From Thiogranum sp. (GTDB lineage Bacteria; Pseudomonadota; Gammaproteobacteria; DSM-19610), in the NCBI GenBank assembly GCA_024102665.1, contig JAGFJP010000100.1:19235-83234 (forward strand): DNA of 64,000 nucleotides, given 5' to 3'. Positions 18,061 through 27,352 of this stretch are shown piece by piece (the first letter of the stretch is position 1; each line of letters opens with the position of its first letter). The notes under the pieces were generated by a model. The model was not told where the DNA came from and did no database searches. It saw only the letters and a list, made by a program, of their open reading frames with translations. Position numbers and translations under genes: made by a program.

Positions 18061-20151
18061 TTGTCAGATACCCGGGCCACGCTGGACTCGCTTCCGGTTT
18101 CCGCGCTGCGTGGCGTGGGCCCGAAATCAGCACTCAGGTTGTCGGCGTTCGGCATCGAGACCGTCCAGGATGTCCTGTTTCACCTGCCGCGCCGTTACGA
18201 GGATCGCACTCATGTACGCGAGGTCGGCGGTCTGCGCCCCGGCGACCACGCTGTAATCGACGTGCAGGTGGACCTGGCTGAAATCCGTTTCGGCAGACGC
18301 CGCAGTCTCCTCGTGCGGGTGAGTGACGGCACCGGTGCGTTACTGCTCAGATTTTTCCATTTCAGCAAGGCCCAGCAGCAAGGGTTCGCGCGTGGAGCGC
18401 GCCTGAGGATCTACGGAGAAGTGCGCAGGGGGCCGGCCATGCTGGAGATGGTTCACCCCGAGTACCAGCACCTGGAGGCTGCGGACAGCGTGCCGACCGA
18501 AGACCGGCTGACTGCGGTTTACCCGACGACCGAAGGTGTACATCAACTCACACTGCGCAAGTTGAGTGATCAGGCGCTGCAACTGCTGGAGCGCGAGAGT
18601 CTGCCCGAATGGCTGCCCGAGGCGCTGCGTCGTGAGCATCATCTTACGGACTTGCATGCAGCCTTGCGTTACGTGCACCGGCCCCCGCCCGACGCCGATC
18701 AGGCCGCGCTTGAAGCCGGTACCCACCCCGCCCAGCAGCGGCTGGCATTCGAGGAGATGCTCGCTCATCAACTGAGTCTCAAGCGAATCCGCGAACGCGC
18801 CCGGCATCTGCGGGCGGAGCAACTCGACAGTGAGGGGGAACTGCTGCGGAGATTCAAGGCTGCGCTACCGTTTCAGCTGACGGACGCGCAGCAGCGGGTG
18901 ATTCACATAATACTTCGTGATCTATCCATGCCTCACCCGATGATGCGCCTGGTGCAGGGGGATGTCGGTTCCGGTAAAACAGTGGTCGCCGCGGCGGCGG
19001 CAATCCAGGCTGTCGAATCCGGCTGCCAGGTCGCGGTGATGGCGCCGACGGAACTGCTTGCCGAGCAGCATTTCGGCAATTTCGAGCACTGGTGCCAGGA
19101 TCTCGGGATCCGCGTCGGGTGGCTGTCGGGAAAGGTGAAGGGCAAGACCCGCGCCAGGCTGCTCGATGAATTGGCGCAGGGGGATATACAGGTGGTTATC
19201 GGAACCCATGCGCTGTTTCAGGCCGATGTCGCATTTGCGCGCCTGGGACTGGTGATCATCGATGAACAGCACCGCTTCGGCGTACATCAACGCCTGTCGT
19301 TGCGCGACAAGGGGCGCGACCGCGGTGTAGTACCGCACCAGCTCATCATGACCGCCACGCCTATTCCCAGAACGCTTGCAATGGCGCTTTATGCGGATCT
19401 GGATTCTTCCGTTATCGACGAACTCCCGCCTGGCCGTACGCCTGTGCAGACCGTTGTGCTGCCGGATAATCGCAGAGAGGAAGTCGTGCAGCGCGTTCGG
19501 CAGGCGTGTCGTAATGGCCGACAGGCCTACTGGGTATGTACCCTTATCGAGGAGTCAGAGTCGCTGCAATGCGAGGCTGCCGAGGATACCGCGGCAATGC
19601 TCGCCGAGGCTCTGCCTGGATTAAGGGTGGCTATGGTGCACGGACGCCTGAAAGAGCAGGAAAAGGCGCAACGCATGGCAGCATTCAAGCAGGGCGATAT
19701 TGACGTGCTGGTTGCCACGACGGTTATCGAGGTAGGAGTTGATGTTCCAAACGCGTCGTTGATGATCATCGAGAACGCCGAACGCCTGGGGCTCTCGCAG
19801 CTGCACCAGTTGCGAGGCCGCGTGGGACGCGGGACAGCCGTCAGCAATTGTGTGCTGATGTACCGAAGCCCGCTTTCCGCAATGGCACGCAAGCGGCTTG
19901 CAGTATTGCGCGAAACCGGTGATGGTTTCGAGATAGCGCGTCGCGACCTGGAATTGCGGGGCCCAGGGGAGATCCTGGGAACGCGGCAGACCGGGATGGT
20001 GCAGTTCCGCATCGCAGACCTGTTACGCGACCAGGATCTGCTGGACAAAATTGATCAGGCATCCGGCTATCTGCTCGAGCATTGCCAGGACAATGTCAAG
20101 CCGATCATCCGTCGCTGGCTGGGTCGTTCGGCGCGATTCGGGGAAGTCTGA
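18061..20151 (+). CDS. recG: ATP-dependent DNA helicase RecG
   Basis: 696 aa branch-migration helicase for stalled forks and Holliday junctions. An N-terminal OB-type wedge domain (RRYEDRTHV, GRRRSLLVRVSDGTG) is followed by Walker A GDVGSGKTVVA, the DEQHRFGV box, MTATPIPRTLA and motif VI region LHQLRGRVGRG. The start is TTG 18061, immediately after the ridA stop, giving the expected N-terminus (SALRGVGPKSA). The gene ends convergently 24 bp from the next minus-strand gene. Confidence 0.96.
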   Translation: MSDTRATLDSLPVSALRGVGPKSALRLSAFGIETVQDVLFHLPRRYEDRTHVREVGGLRPGDHAVIDVQVDLAEIRFGRRRSLLVRVSDGTGALLLRFFHFSKAQQQGFARGARLRIYGEVRRGPAMLEMVHPEYQHLEAADSVPTEDRLTAVYPTTEGVHQLTLRKLSDQALQLLERESLPEWLPEALRREHHLTDLHAALRYVHRPPPDADQAALEAGTHPAQQRLAFEEMLAHQLSLKRIRERARHLRAEQLDSEGELLRRFKAALPFQLTDAQQRVIHIILRDLSMPHPMMRLVQGDVGSGKTVVAAAAAIQAVESGCQVAVMAPTELLAEQHFGNFEHWCQDLGIRVGWLSGKVKGKTRARLLDELAQGDIQVVIGTHALFQADVAFARLGLVIIDEQHRFGVHQRLSLRDKGRDRGVVPHQLIMTATPIPRTLAMALYADLDSSVIDELPPGRTPVQTVVLPDNRREEVVQRVRQACRNGRQAYWVCTLIEESESLQCEAAEDTAAMLAEALPGLRVAMVHGRLKEQEKAQRMAAFKQGDIDVLVATTVIEVGVDVPNASLMIIENAERLGLSQLHQLRGRVGRGTAVSNCVLMYRSPLSAMARKRLAVLRETGDGFEIARRDLELRGPGEILGTRQTGMVQFRIADLLRDQDLLDKIDQASGYLLEHCQDNVKPIIRRWLGRSARFGEV

Positions 20152-20175
20152 GGGTCGGCCTGGATCGGGTCGTGA

Positions 20176-21714
20176 TCAGGCAATTTCCGCTATGCGGGGT
20201 CGTGCCGTTGTTTGGCGCACACTCGACTGCCTGAGCGCGTCGATCATTGCGTGCACCCGGTTCGCCAGCGCGTTATCGAGTTCCGCGGCATGCTGCAAGG
20301 CATCGATGCCTTCCTCGATATGATCTGCCGCCAGCATCTGCACTCCGCACACGAAGCAGACCGCGGCGCTGTCGAGATTATTTGCCTGCATCCTGCGGTA
20401 AACGGTTACCGCATCTGCACGTTCAAGAAAACGCGCAGCGAGTTTGACATAATTGATTGCCGAGTCGCCGCGTAATACCTGGTGACGGGATTTCTCCTGA
20501 AGCTGCTCGAAACGTGATCTCTGTTGTTGAAAACGAGCGTAGCGCTGCCCCCACTCTGTGGCTGCCATGGATCGCCACAGGTCGTCCAGTTGCTTCAAAA
20601 GTGTGGTATCACCGAAGATTGCGGCGAAGGCACTTTGTTCGGGGAGCCCGGCCCAGTGCAATTGATCCAGGTTCAGGTCGGCGAGTAAATCCCTGAAGTC
20701 GTGCCGCGAGGCATGTCGTCCGGTCTGGGCCTGTAACAGCCAGCGTCGCGCGATGTCCGCCGTCAATGATTTTCTTAACAGAAGTTCGAAATGGCTGAAT
20801 GGGTGAACTACCGGTTCCGCGCAGCGCTCGGCTGCCTTGAAAGTCATTGGCCAGTACTGTTTGCCGAGAAAAGCATCGCTCAGGGTCAGCGCTGCGAGAT
20901 ATTCCGTTACCGCACGTTCTCCGGCCTGTTCCATGATCCAGCGGCTTTGAGTGCGTTGCTGTTCTGCCAGAAAATCCATGCCCAAGGCCTGGTTCGCCGC
21001 GGTCAGCCAGCGCGCCGGAGGCAGCAGCAGCCTGGTGGCCAGCGACCGGCGCTGTTCCAGTGCACGACTGATGTGCGGCCAATCCCGTGACGCCTGCACA
21101 ATCCATGCGCGCATGCCGCCTGCCGCCCGGCTGCCCGCGGCGACAGCGCCGGCGAGCGCGAGCCGGAACTGGCTTTCTGAAACAAAGAACGTCAGGGGTG
21201 CGCCAATGCAGAGGGTGCGCGTATGCCAAAGCGGGATTACCCACTTCGGAATTGCTGCGACGCGAAGTTCCGGGACCATTGTGACCCGGACCGCGTCAAT
21301 TGGCGGAGATTGGAAATGTTTGACGCGACGCCCGAGGATAGCGAAAAACGCCTCATGCTGACGTTGCACGATATTGACTCCGGTTGGAGCGGATGGGCGA
21401 ATCGCCAAAAGCTGACAGACGATAGCGCCCGATACGATGGCGAGCGTGCCCAGTATCTCCATTAAAAACCAGTCCAGTGGCCCTTGAAGATCATGATAGG
21501 TATGAACTGCTGCAGTCGTGGCGGCGACGACCATGACAAGCGGTGACAGCATGATCAGACAGCCGGCGATATTAAGGAGTCCAAGCAGCAGTATGCGCAG
21601 CTGCGCGGAACGAGCGATGGTTCGCTTGAGCCGCTTCCCCGCCGGTTCCAGCCACGCCGATACCTGTTCGCCTACGGTTGCCTGATTCACGAGAACACTC
21701 CAAACGCTGAACAT
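20176..21714 (-). CDS. Membrane protein resembling an M48 peptidase without the zinc site
   Basis: 512 aa, not confidently assigned. Two membrane segments near the N-terminus (about 40-67 and 83-104) are followed by a stretch at 165-200 (RTLCIGAPLTFFVSESQFR) that resembles the lead-in to the HExxH helix of M48/Ste24-like peptidases. At the expected zinc helix the sequence is AGAVAAG, with no HExxH. The C-terminal 100 residues are helical and TPR-like. If the resemblance is real, this is a catalytically dead paralogue. It is convergent with recG; the relation to M48 is inference from pattern only. Confidence 0.6.
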   Translation of the reverse strand: MFSVWSVLVNQATVGEQVSAWLEPAGKRLKRTIARSAQLRILLLGLLNIAGCLIMLSPLVMVVAATTAAVHTYHDLQGPLDWFLMEILGTLAIVSGAIVCQLLAIRPSAPTGVNIVQRQHEAFFAILGRRVKHFQSPPIDAVRVTMVPELRVAAIPKWVIPLWHTRTLCIGAPLTFFVSESQFRLALAGAVAAGSRAAGGMRAWIVQASRDWPHISRALEQRRSLATRLLLPPARWLTAANQALGMDFLAEQQRTQSRWIMEQAGERAVTEYLAALTLSDAFLGKQYWPMTFKAAERCAEPVVHPFSHFELLLRKSLTADIARRWLLQAQTGRHASRHDFRDLLADLNLDQLHWAGLPEQSAFAAIFGDTTLLKQLDDLWRSMAATEWGQRYARFQQQRSRFEQLQEKSRHQVLRGDSAINYVKLAARFLERADAVTVYRRMQANNLDSAAVCFVCGVQMLAADHIEEGIDALQHAAELDNALANRVHAMIDALRQSSVRQTTARPRIAEIA

Positions 21715-21834
21715 CTGCGTACAACATGCCGCAGGATCCGGCTGATTTCAGAGACGCATTTCACACTGGCAGGCTCCAGTATGTGACCGGCTTGGGAAAA
21801 ACGCCGCACAATATCTGTGTCATAATTCGCTTTT

Positions 21835-22437
21835 TTGCATCCGGATGCTGATGTCGTGAATTTGCCGAGAAAAACTGACGCCGCCCCTGCATGGTCCAGG
21901 CACCGGCGCTGGTTACGGACCCGCGTGCCTGACGGACTTTTGTCCTGGCTGCTTGACGCCGGTTCGCTCACCGACCGGTTGAGAAATGCGTGCAATGGAC
22001 ATTTTCAGGTGCGTGTGCTCAGCGAGCGCTGGCAGCGGCCTCGCCGTGACGAGAGCCTTTCGCTCGGCGTGCGCGTGACTACGGTTGCCTGGGTGCGGCA
22101 GGTGCAGTTGCTTTGCGATGGCAAGCCATGGGTGTACGCGCGGACCGTGATACCTGCAACGACGTTGACGGGTCCGCAGAGGCGTCTCGCCCATCTGGGA
22201 AGCCGCCCCCTGGGCGCATTCCTGTTCGCTGATCCCGGGATGCGTCGGGGTCCGGTCGAAATCGCGCCGTTGCGCGCCGGGTACTCGATGTTCTCGGAAG
22301 CCGTCCGCGGCCTCGAGCGTTGTCCCGCTGAGATTTGGGGAAGGCGCTCGGTATTCAGGCTCGGCGGCAGACCTTTGCTGGTCACAGAAGTGTTTCTGCC
22401 CCCGGTAATTACCACAAATCCGCGGAAACACGGTTAG
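21835..22437 (+). CDS. ubiC: Chorismate lyase
   Basis: It cleaves chorismate to 4-hydroxybenzoate, the first step of ubiquinone synthesis. The translation shows the family's WL...GSLTDRLR segment, VRQVQLLCDGKPWVYARTVI, and the RRSVFRLGGRPLLVTEVFLP C-terminus. The start is uncertain: TTG 21835 gives 200 aa, while GTG 21856 gives about 193. Family members are about 165-190 aa. It is followed by ubiA, the normal gene order. Confidence 0.93.
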   Translation: MHPDADVVNLPRKTDAAPAWSRHRRWLRTRVPDGLLSWLLDAGSLTDRLRNACNGHFQVRVLSERWQRPRRDESLSLGVRVTTVAWVRQVQLLCDGKPWVYARTVIPATTLTGPQRRLAHLGSRPLGAFLFADPGMRRGPVEIAPLRAGYSMFSEAVRGLERCPAEIWGRRSVFRLGGRPLLVTEVFLPPVITTNPRKHG

Positions 22438-22512
22438 AATATAAGTCGCGTGGGGCGGTCGGGCACGCATTGTCCCGCCCGGATCCGAAACCGTTTGACT
22501 TGCGCTGGCATC

Positions 22513-23373
22513 ATGAAAGAGCGACTGCTTCAATACGCCTACCTTATGCGGCTTCACAGGCCGGTGGGGTTTTATCTTTTGCTGTGGCCGACGTTGTGGG
22601 CTATCTGGATTGCCAGCGAAGGCAGACCGGACCCGCTCGTGCTCTTTGTTTTCGTCGCCGGAGTGTTGCTGATGCGGTCTGCCGGCTGTGTGATCAACGA
22701 TTATGCAGACAGGCATTTCGATCCGCACGTCGAGCGCACCCGGGACAGACCGGTCGCGGCGGGTCGCGTCACGCCTCAAGAGGCGTTGGTTCTGTTTGCA
22801 GTTCTCTGTCTGCTGGCATTCGGCCTTGTGCTGTTGATGAACCGCCTGACGATCTACCTGTCCGTGGTGGCTGTGCTGCTGGCGGCAAGCTACCCGTTTA
22901 TGAAACGGTATACCTATCTTCCGCAGGTCTATCTCGGCGCAGCGTTCGGCTGGGCGATTCCAATGGCGTTCGCGGCGCAGACGGGGGCGGTTCCGAAAGT
23001 GGCCTGGTTGTTGTTTGTTGCCAACGTGCTTTGGGCAACAGCGTACGACACGATGTACGGTATGGTGGACCGGAAAGATGATCTGAAAATCGGCGTGAAA
23101 TCGACGGCTATTCTTTTTGGCGATGCCGATCGTGCGATAATCGCCGTCATTCAGCTGTTTTTGCTGGGCGCGTTGCTGTTGGCGGGTCACGCAGCCGGCC
23201 TGGGCGGCTATTACTATTTCGGGGTGTTGCTGGCAGGCGGGTTCGCTCTTTACCAGCAATACCTCATTCGCGAGCGTAATCCCGGCTTGTGTTTCAAGGC
23301 GTTTCTGAACAACAACTGGTTTGGTGCTGCGGTGTTTTCCGGTATCGCCCTGGATTATCTGGCGTCTGCATAG
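22513..23373 (+). CDS. ubiA: 4-hydroxybenzoate octaprenyltransferase
   Basis: 286-aa integral membrane enzyme that prenylates 4-hydroxybenzoate. The two Asp-rich motifs are NDYADRHFD (first) and [12 protein letters not shown] (second), with about eight membrane helices. The frame opens earlier at 22450, but ATG 22513 ([18 protein letters not shown]) matches the family N-terminus and length (E. coli 290 aa). Confidence 0.96.
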   Translation: MKERLLQYAYLMRLHRPVGFYLLLWPTLWAIWIASEGRPDPLVLFVFVAGVLLMRSAGCVINDYADRHFDPHVERTRDRPVAAGRVTPQEALVLFAVLCLLAFGLVLLMNRLTIYLSVVAVLLAASYPFMKRYTYLPQVYLGAAFGWAIPMAFAAQTGAVPKVAWLLFVANVLWATAYDTMYGMVDRKDDLKIGVKSTAILFGDADRAIIAVIQLFLLGALLLAGHAAGLGGYYYFGVLLAGGFALYQQYLIRERNPGLCFKAFLNNNWFGAAVFSGIALDYLASA

Positions 23374-23388
23374 AGCGAGGCACCGCTT

Positions 23389-23658
23389 TTATCGATCCCG
23401 CCGCTCCGCACTCGATGACTGCTCGCCGGTGGCGCGGCGTGCCAGCAGGACACCGATGATAAGCATGGTCGCGGCGGTGACGAAGACCACCCCGAAGACC
23501 ACCAGAGTCCAGCCATGATTGTGGTCACCGGAGACGATCGGAAGGAATGCGATCTCATACCCCGACAGGCTCAAGGTGCCAAGACCTATAAACAGGCATC
23601 CCACCATATCCAGTGCGATTGCAGTCACCGGTACCTTGAATCGTTTCTGCGCGTCCAT
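23389..23658 (-). CDS. Small membrane protein, two predicted helices
   Basis: About 89 aa. Two hydrophobic segments (ALDMVGCLFIGLGTLSL and VVFGVVFVTAATMLIIGVLL) with a short His-containing loop and a charged C-terminal tail. No family is recognised. ATG 23658 is preceded by GGAG at 9 nt, while the upstream ATG 23673 has poorly spaced signals. It lies between ubiA (convergent) and the AgmX-like gene, 30 bp away, and may be the last gene of the envelope operon. Confidence 0.6.
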   Translation of the reverse strand: MDAQKRFKVPVTAIALDMVGCLFIGLGTLSLSGYEIAFLPIVSGDHNHGWTLVVFGVVFVTAATMLIIGVLLARRATGEQSSSAERRDR

Positions 23659-23688
23659 GTGCAGTAGCTCCATTACCTTGCCCGTATA

Positions 23689-24636
23689 TCAGGTGGGCAG
23701 AAAATCGATCGGGTATGTAATCGTGACGGCGTCGACCTGTTTGGCGCCAAAATTGAACATCTTTATCCGCTGGACCAGTTTGCGCTCCAGGTCCGGTTCG
23801 CGGAGTTCGCTCGAAATGAGCTCAATGTCCGTTATCTTGCCCGATGGGTCTATGGTCAGACTGAGGACCAGTTTTCCCTGCAATGTTGGATCATTGCGCA
23901 AAGCCCGGTTGTAAAGGCTGTAAATCGCGCTTTTGTTTCGGTCGAATACGATCTGGATTTCCTCGATGCTGCGGGCGATGCTGCGGCCATCCTTCCGCGA
24001 TGTCCTGTCGATCGACTCACTGGTGATCGTACTCTGTACTTCGGTAGCGGTGCGTCCCGCCAGCCTGGTGGATCCTGTGTCGCGGCTGAGTCGCGAGGTA
24101 TTGATTCCCTGACTGCCGCTTCCGACTTTCGACGTAATGAGTGCGCGTTCGGTCTGTTTCGCCTGCGAACCGTTGCTGGTGAGCCGGCTTGCGCCTTTCA
24201 CGTCGTCAATCGATTGACCGCGTAGATCCGCCAGCGCATCCTGCATCGCCAGCAAACCGGCTGTCGCGGCTTTTTTACGGGCCTGCTCGGTCCGATCCGC
24301 TTTCGGTGGCGCAACTTCTGGTTGCTTTTCCAATTTGGGTTGCGGCTTTTTCTCCGGTTCAGGCTTTTCCCTGATTTCAGGTTTGGGTTCCGGCTTCGGC
24401 TTCTGCACAGGCTCTACCCGGGGCTTGGGCTCGGTCATCTTTTCGAAAATGAGTTTGGCCACCCGCGGCGGCAGTTCAACTTCCTGATGTGCAGGATTCT
24501 TGAACACCGGGAGCATCGGGATCGCAACGCCAAGGACCATTGTCACGACAAGAACAATCGTCGTGACCTTGCGGAAGCGGCGCTCGTCCTCGGCGGAAAC
24601 CGACCACGGCAGTGAAAGTGAATGAGAGTAGATCAT
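23689..24636 (-). CDS. AgmX/PglI C-terminal domain protein, TonB-like energy transducer
   Basis: 315 aa with TonB architecture: a short cytoplasmic N-terminus, one membrane helix (about 24-44), a Pro/Lys/Glu-rich periplasmic spacer (70-112), a linker rich in Ser/Thr/Arg, and a C-terminal domain (about 220-315; NKSAIYSLYNRALRNDPTLQ, then GKLVLSLTIDPSGKITDIEL). That domain is the AgmX/PglI type known from myxobacterial gliding proteins. It would couple the ExbB/ExbD motor encoded just upstream to periplasmic or outer-membrane partners. It follows the second exbD by 9 bp. Confidence 0.85.
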   Translation of the reverse strand: MIYSHSLSLPWSVSAEDERRFRKVTTIVLVVTMVLGVAIPMLPVFKNPAHQEVELPPRVAKLIFEKMTEPKPRVEPVQKPKPEPKPEIREKPEPEKKPQPKLEKQPEVAPPKADRTEQARKKAATAGLLAMQDALADLRGQSIDDVKGASRLTSNGSQAKQTERALITSKVGSGSQGINTSRLSRDTGSTRLAGRTATEVQSTITSESIDRTSRKDGRSIARSIEEIQIVFDRNKSAIYSLYNRALRNDPTLQGKLVLSLTIDPSGKITDIELISSELREPDLERKLVQRIKMFNFGAKQVDAVTITYPIDFLPT

Positions 24637-24645
24637 CTGGATTTC

Positions 24646-25152
24646 CTAACTCTCCTGGACAGCCTTCTGCATGACGGCCAGGGAAATTCTTCCGTAACCA
24701 GCGTCTGTGCAGGTTGTCATGACTTTTTTCAGGAGCGCGTAGGGAATATTCTTATTGCCCATGATAGTCACCTCGGGCGCTGGAGACGCTTCGGAGCTGG
24801 TCGGCAGCAGGCGTCTGTGGTCCTGCGACTCAAGAGCCTGTTGCAGGGCCTTGATGTTGCTGCCGGCGCTTCCCACGACATCGGATACGCGCGCAACTGC
24901 ATTGCCCTGAACCAGAATATCCCGCTCGGTTATCATAACCACCACGTTCTGGCGCGGCTTCTGTTCGGCGACGGATTCAGGCAATTCAACGCTTCTGGTG
25001 CTTGGAAGAACTTCGCCGTCCGAAGAGTTGACCAGGAGAAAAAACACCAGAATCGTGAAAATATCCATCAGCGAAACGAGATTGAACGCCGGCGTTCGCC
25101 TGTGTCGCTGATGGCTGCGCTCCATGCGGCGCGCGCGACGGGACTGTTTCAC
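24646..25152 (-). CDS. ExbD/TolR family protein (second copy, Asp retained)
   Basis: 168 aa, one membrane helix and a periplasmic domain. The helix carries the proton-path aspartate (D30 in FNLVSLMDIFTILVFF), equivalent to ExbD D25/TolR D23. The frame opens to 25257 but would overlap the previous gene by over 100 bp. GTG 25152 starts one base after the stop of that gene with AGGAG 8 nt upstream, so it is preferred. It should assemble with the ExbB-like protein at 25678-26325. Confidence 0.86.
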   Translation of the reverse strand: MKQSRRARRMERSHQRHRRTPAFNLVSLMDIFTILVFFLLVNSSDGEVLPSTRSVELPESVAEQKPRQNVVVMITERDILVQGNAVARVSDVVGSAGSNIKALQQALESQDHRRLLPTSSEASPAPEVTIMGNKNIPYALLKKVMTTCTDAGYGRISLAVMQKAVQES

Positions 25153-25153
25153 G

Positions 25154-25681
25154 TTAGTCGCTCCTCTCGGCGGTGCGCAGTTCAGCCGTTGGCGCGTCAC
25201 CGATAGAAATATTTGGGAAAAGTTCGGCCATGACGGATGCCCCCTCCTTGTCGACACGAACCACGCGCAAGGTGTCCATCATCGCAACGAGGCGCTCATA
25301 GGAAATATCTTTCTCCAGAAGCAGCGTCACATCCTGCTTGTCGGGATAGCGGGCCTTGATCTGTTGCAGCAGTTCGCTGATTTCCACGAGATAGCTTGCG
25401 TCGTCGGTAACATCGATGCGTCTCAGCAGGCCGTTTTTCAGATCACCGATTTCAACACTGTGCCGGCGCACGATAATTTCCAGGTGAAAGTCCTGATCGT
25501 CCTGCTTCGACGAGGGGCTGGAACTGCCGGGGACCGGCAGATTCAGATCCAGAATTGTTATCCGCGAAAACACTGCTGTAATCAGCAGGAACGGAACAAG
25601 TATGACCATCAGGTTCATGAACGCCGTTATGTTCACCTCGGCGGGATCGCCAAGGTGATTCTTGCGCCAGCGACGTTTCAT
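25154..25681 (-). CDS. ExbD/TolR family protein (first copy, Asp replaced by Asn)
   Basis: 175 aa with one membrane helix after a basic N-terminus. The helix sequence NITAFMNLMVILVPFLL aligns with the ExbD pattern in which the sixth or seventh residue is the essential Asp; here it is N23 (codon 25613-25615). The periplasmic domain ends with YERLVAMMDTLRVV, the ExbD C-terminal pattern. The start overlaps the exbB-like stop (ATGA). A second ExbD with Asp follows, so a mixed dimer is possible. Confidence 0.86.
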   Translation of the reverse strand: MKRRWRKNHLGDPAEVNITAFMNLMVILVPFLLITAVFSRITILDLNLPVPGSSSPSSKQDDQDFHLEIIVRRHSVEIGDLKNGLLRRIDVTDDASYLVEISELLQQIKARYPDKQDVTLLLEKDISYERLVAMMDTLRVVRVDKEGASVMAELFPNISIGDAPTAELRTAERSD

Positions 25682-26325
25682 TGCGCGGTGGCTCCGCGAC
25701 GCTCGGTGATGATGTTGAGGAATTTCACCGAAGCCATTTCCAGACTATCCACCAGTTCGGTGGTCTTGGTCTGCAATACCGTATAGATCAGCAGTAGCGG
25801 AATCGCAGCCATCAATCCGAAAGCGGTCGTATTCATGGCGACGGATATACTGGCGGACAGCATATCGGCTTTCTCGGCGGGGTTGGCGTTGGCCACCGCC
25901 GTAAAAGCCTGGATCAGACCCATGATGGTGCCCAGCAGTCCGAGCAAGGTGGCGATATTCGCAAAAGTAGCCAGGTAGTGCGTGCGCTTTTCCAGGCGCG
26001 GTACCGTCTCCATAAGACCCTCTTCCATGGCGACCTCGACGTCGTCGCGACGCGTGGCACCGCTGGCGCGATCCAGGCCGTAGCGCAGGATTCGACCGAG
26101 TGCCGCCCTGGATTTCTCCGTCACCGCTACGGCCTGGCCGTAATTGCCATCCATAAGCAGCGGCATAACCTGCTTCCAGATGCGCTGGTTGGTAGCCCGG
26201 GCTGCGGTGAGGTATATGTAGCGCTCGATGGCAATTGCCACTCCGAGTGCCAGTACCGCCACAATCGGGTACATAAACAGGCCGCCCGCCTGAAAAAACG
26301 TGACAAGTGCCGAGTAGATATCCAT
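25678..26325 (-). CDS. MotA/TolQ/ExbB proton channel family protein
   Basis: 215 aa with three membrane segments (about 16-36, 117-142, 158-185). The second and third contain LLGLLGTIMGLIQAF and AMNTTAFGLMAAIPLLL, the ExbB/TolQ signature including the channel Thr. The long open frame to 26514 is ignored because ATG 26325 has AAGGAG upstream and begins with a normal N-terminus. It is the motor subunit that pairs with the two ExbD-like proteins. Confidence 0.92.
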   Translation of the reverse strand: MDIYSALVTFFQAGGLFMYPIVAVLALGVAIAIERYIYLTAARATNQRIWKQVMPLLMDGNYGQAVAVTEKSRAALGRILRYGLDRASGATRRDDVEVAMEEGLMETVPRLEKRTHYLATFANIATLLGLLGTIMGLIQAFTAVANANPAEKADMLSASISVAMNTTAFGLMAAIPLLLIYTVLQTKTTELVDSLEMASVKFLNIITERRGATAQ

Positions 26326-26378
26326 GGTGAACTCCTTGATAGTAGGCCTATTGTTTTCGGGGAAGTCGCAGTGCGGCT

Positions 26379-26741
26379 TTAGTCCTTTTTGTGAACCAGG
26401 TCGTAATACTGCAGCTTGCGCCGGAAGACATCCGGGTCGACGGGTTGCAAGGCTTCGTCGATCAGTGTGTTTATGGGCCGATCCGGCGCCATTGCCGATT
26501 CGGGGTCTTTCCACGGGACGATGAACAGCGCTTTCGGCAATTCACGGTTGCCGATGACTGCCATGCCATCCATTTCGAGTGACTGCTCGCCTGAAACGTC
26601 ATCCGCCAAGCTGGTGGCGACGACCAGAAGCACCGCCGGAAAGACGGACTTCAGCGCCATGAACCAAGGCGGTTGCGTCGGCGTAACCTGGTCGCCAGAC
26701 CAATGGTTGCGTAACGGGCAGATGAAAGGGCGCCGTTTCAT
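26379..26741 (-). CDS. Conserved small secreted protein of the envelope operon
   Basis: 120 aa as drawn, function unknown. The start ATG 26741 overlaps the stop of the preceding TPR gene (ATGA), but the hydrophobic export signal begins only at residue 28 (ALKSVFPAVLLVVATSLA), so ATG 26660 (93 aa) may be the true start. The mature part has a compact conserved-looking core (GNRELPKALFIVPWK, then DPDVFRRKLQYYDLVHKK). No cysteine or enzyme motif is present. Position between TPR and ExbB genes implies a role in the same complex. Confidence 0.65.
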   Translation of the reverse strand: MKRRPFICPLRNHWSGDQVTPTQPPWFMALKSVFPAVLLVVATSLADDVSGEQSLEMDGMAVIGNRELPKALFIVPWKDPESAMAPDRPINTLIDEALQPVDPDVFRRKLQYYDLVHKKD

Positions 26742-27352
26742 TGTTTCATCCTCGCCTGCGTGTCGCCCAGACGCCGCTCCAGATCAGCCACCCAGGCGTT
26801 TACGTCGGAATCGGTGTCCCCGGTCAGCTCTACATATTTCCTGTAATGATCCAGAGCCAGCGCAGGTTGCTGCAGGTACAAATCGTAAAGGATGCCGATA
26901 TTGCGGTGCGCCAGGGCATATCCGGGATTCAGTTTCAATGCCCGGTCATAGGCGTCGAGCGCTGCATCAAACTCGCCACGCGCGCGGTACAGGATCCCGA
27001 GTTGCTGATGCGCCACCGCATTGTCCGGGTTCAGTTCAATGGCTGTGGCCAATGCTTCCATCGCCGCATCCGGTTCGTCGTTGCGCTCGTAGGCGATACC
27101 GAGGTTCAACCAGGGGCCTGCCAGCTCAGGCTGTTTCCTGATGAATCCCCGCAGGGCGGTTATTGCAGCCGGATAGTTCCCGCTTTGCATCAGGGCGAGA
27201 GCGTTTTCGTAATCGCGCGGCAGCGAAGGCGGCTCATTGACTCGATCCTGCGATTCCCCGCGCGTGGCTACGCTGCCACACCCGTTGAGGAGCGCCGCCA
27301 CGGCCAGGCAGGCCAAAATCCGATTACTGAAGAACAGCAACAAATTTCTCAC
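26738..27352 (-). CDS. TPR lipoprotein (short)
   Basis: 204 aa. Lipoprotein signal with ALLNGC (C25) then about four TPR units (from YENALALMQSGNYPAA through HRNIGILYDLYLQQPALALDHYRKYVEL). Comparable in size to the TPR lipoprotein GltE/AglT of Myxococcus as I remember it. The start is a choice: ATG 27370 lacks a ribosome site, while GTG 27352 has AAGGA about 8 nt before it. In either case the gene overlaps the end of the long TPR gene by 29-47 bp. Confidence 0.82.
   Translation of the reverse strand: MRNLLLFFSNRILACLAVAALLNGCGSVATRGESQDRVNEPPSLPRDYENALALMQSGNYPAAITALRGFIRKQPELAGPWLNLGIAYERNDEPDAAMEALATAIELNPDNAVAHQQLGILYRARGEFDAALDAYDRALKLNPGYALAHRNIGILYDLYLQQPALALDHYRKYVELTGDTDSDVNAWVADLERRLGDTQARMKQ

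Noticed and set aside
23689..26325. Ordinary TonB-ExbB-ExbD iron uptake system
   Set aside because: There is no TonB-dependent receptor nearby, two ExbD copies are present, and the C-terminal domain is of AgmX/PglI type; kept only as the alternative reading.
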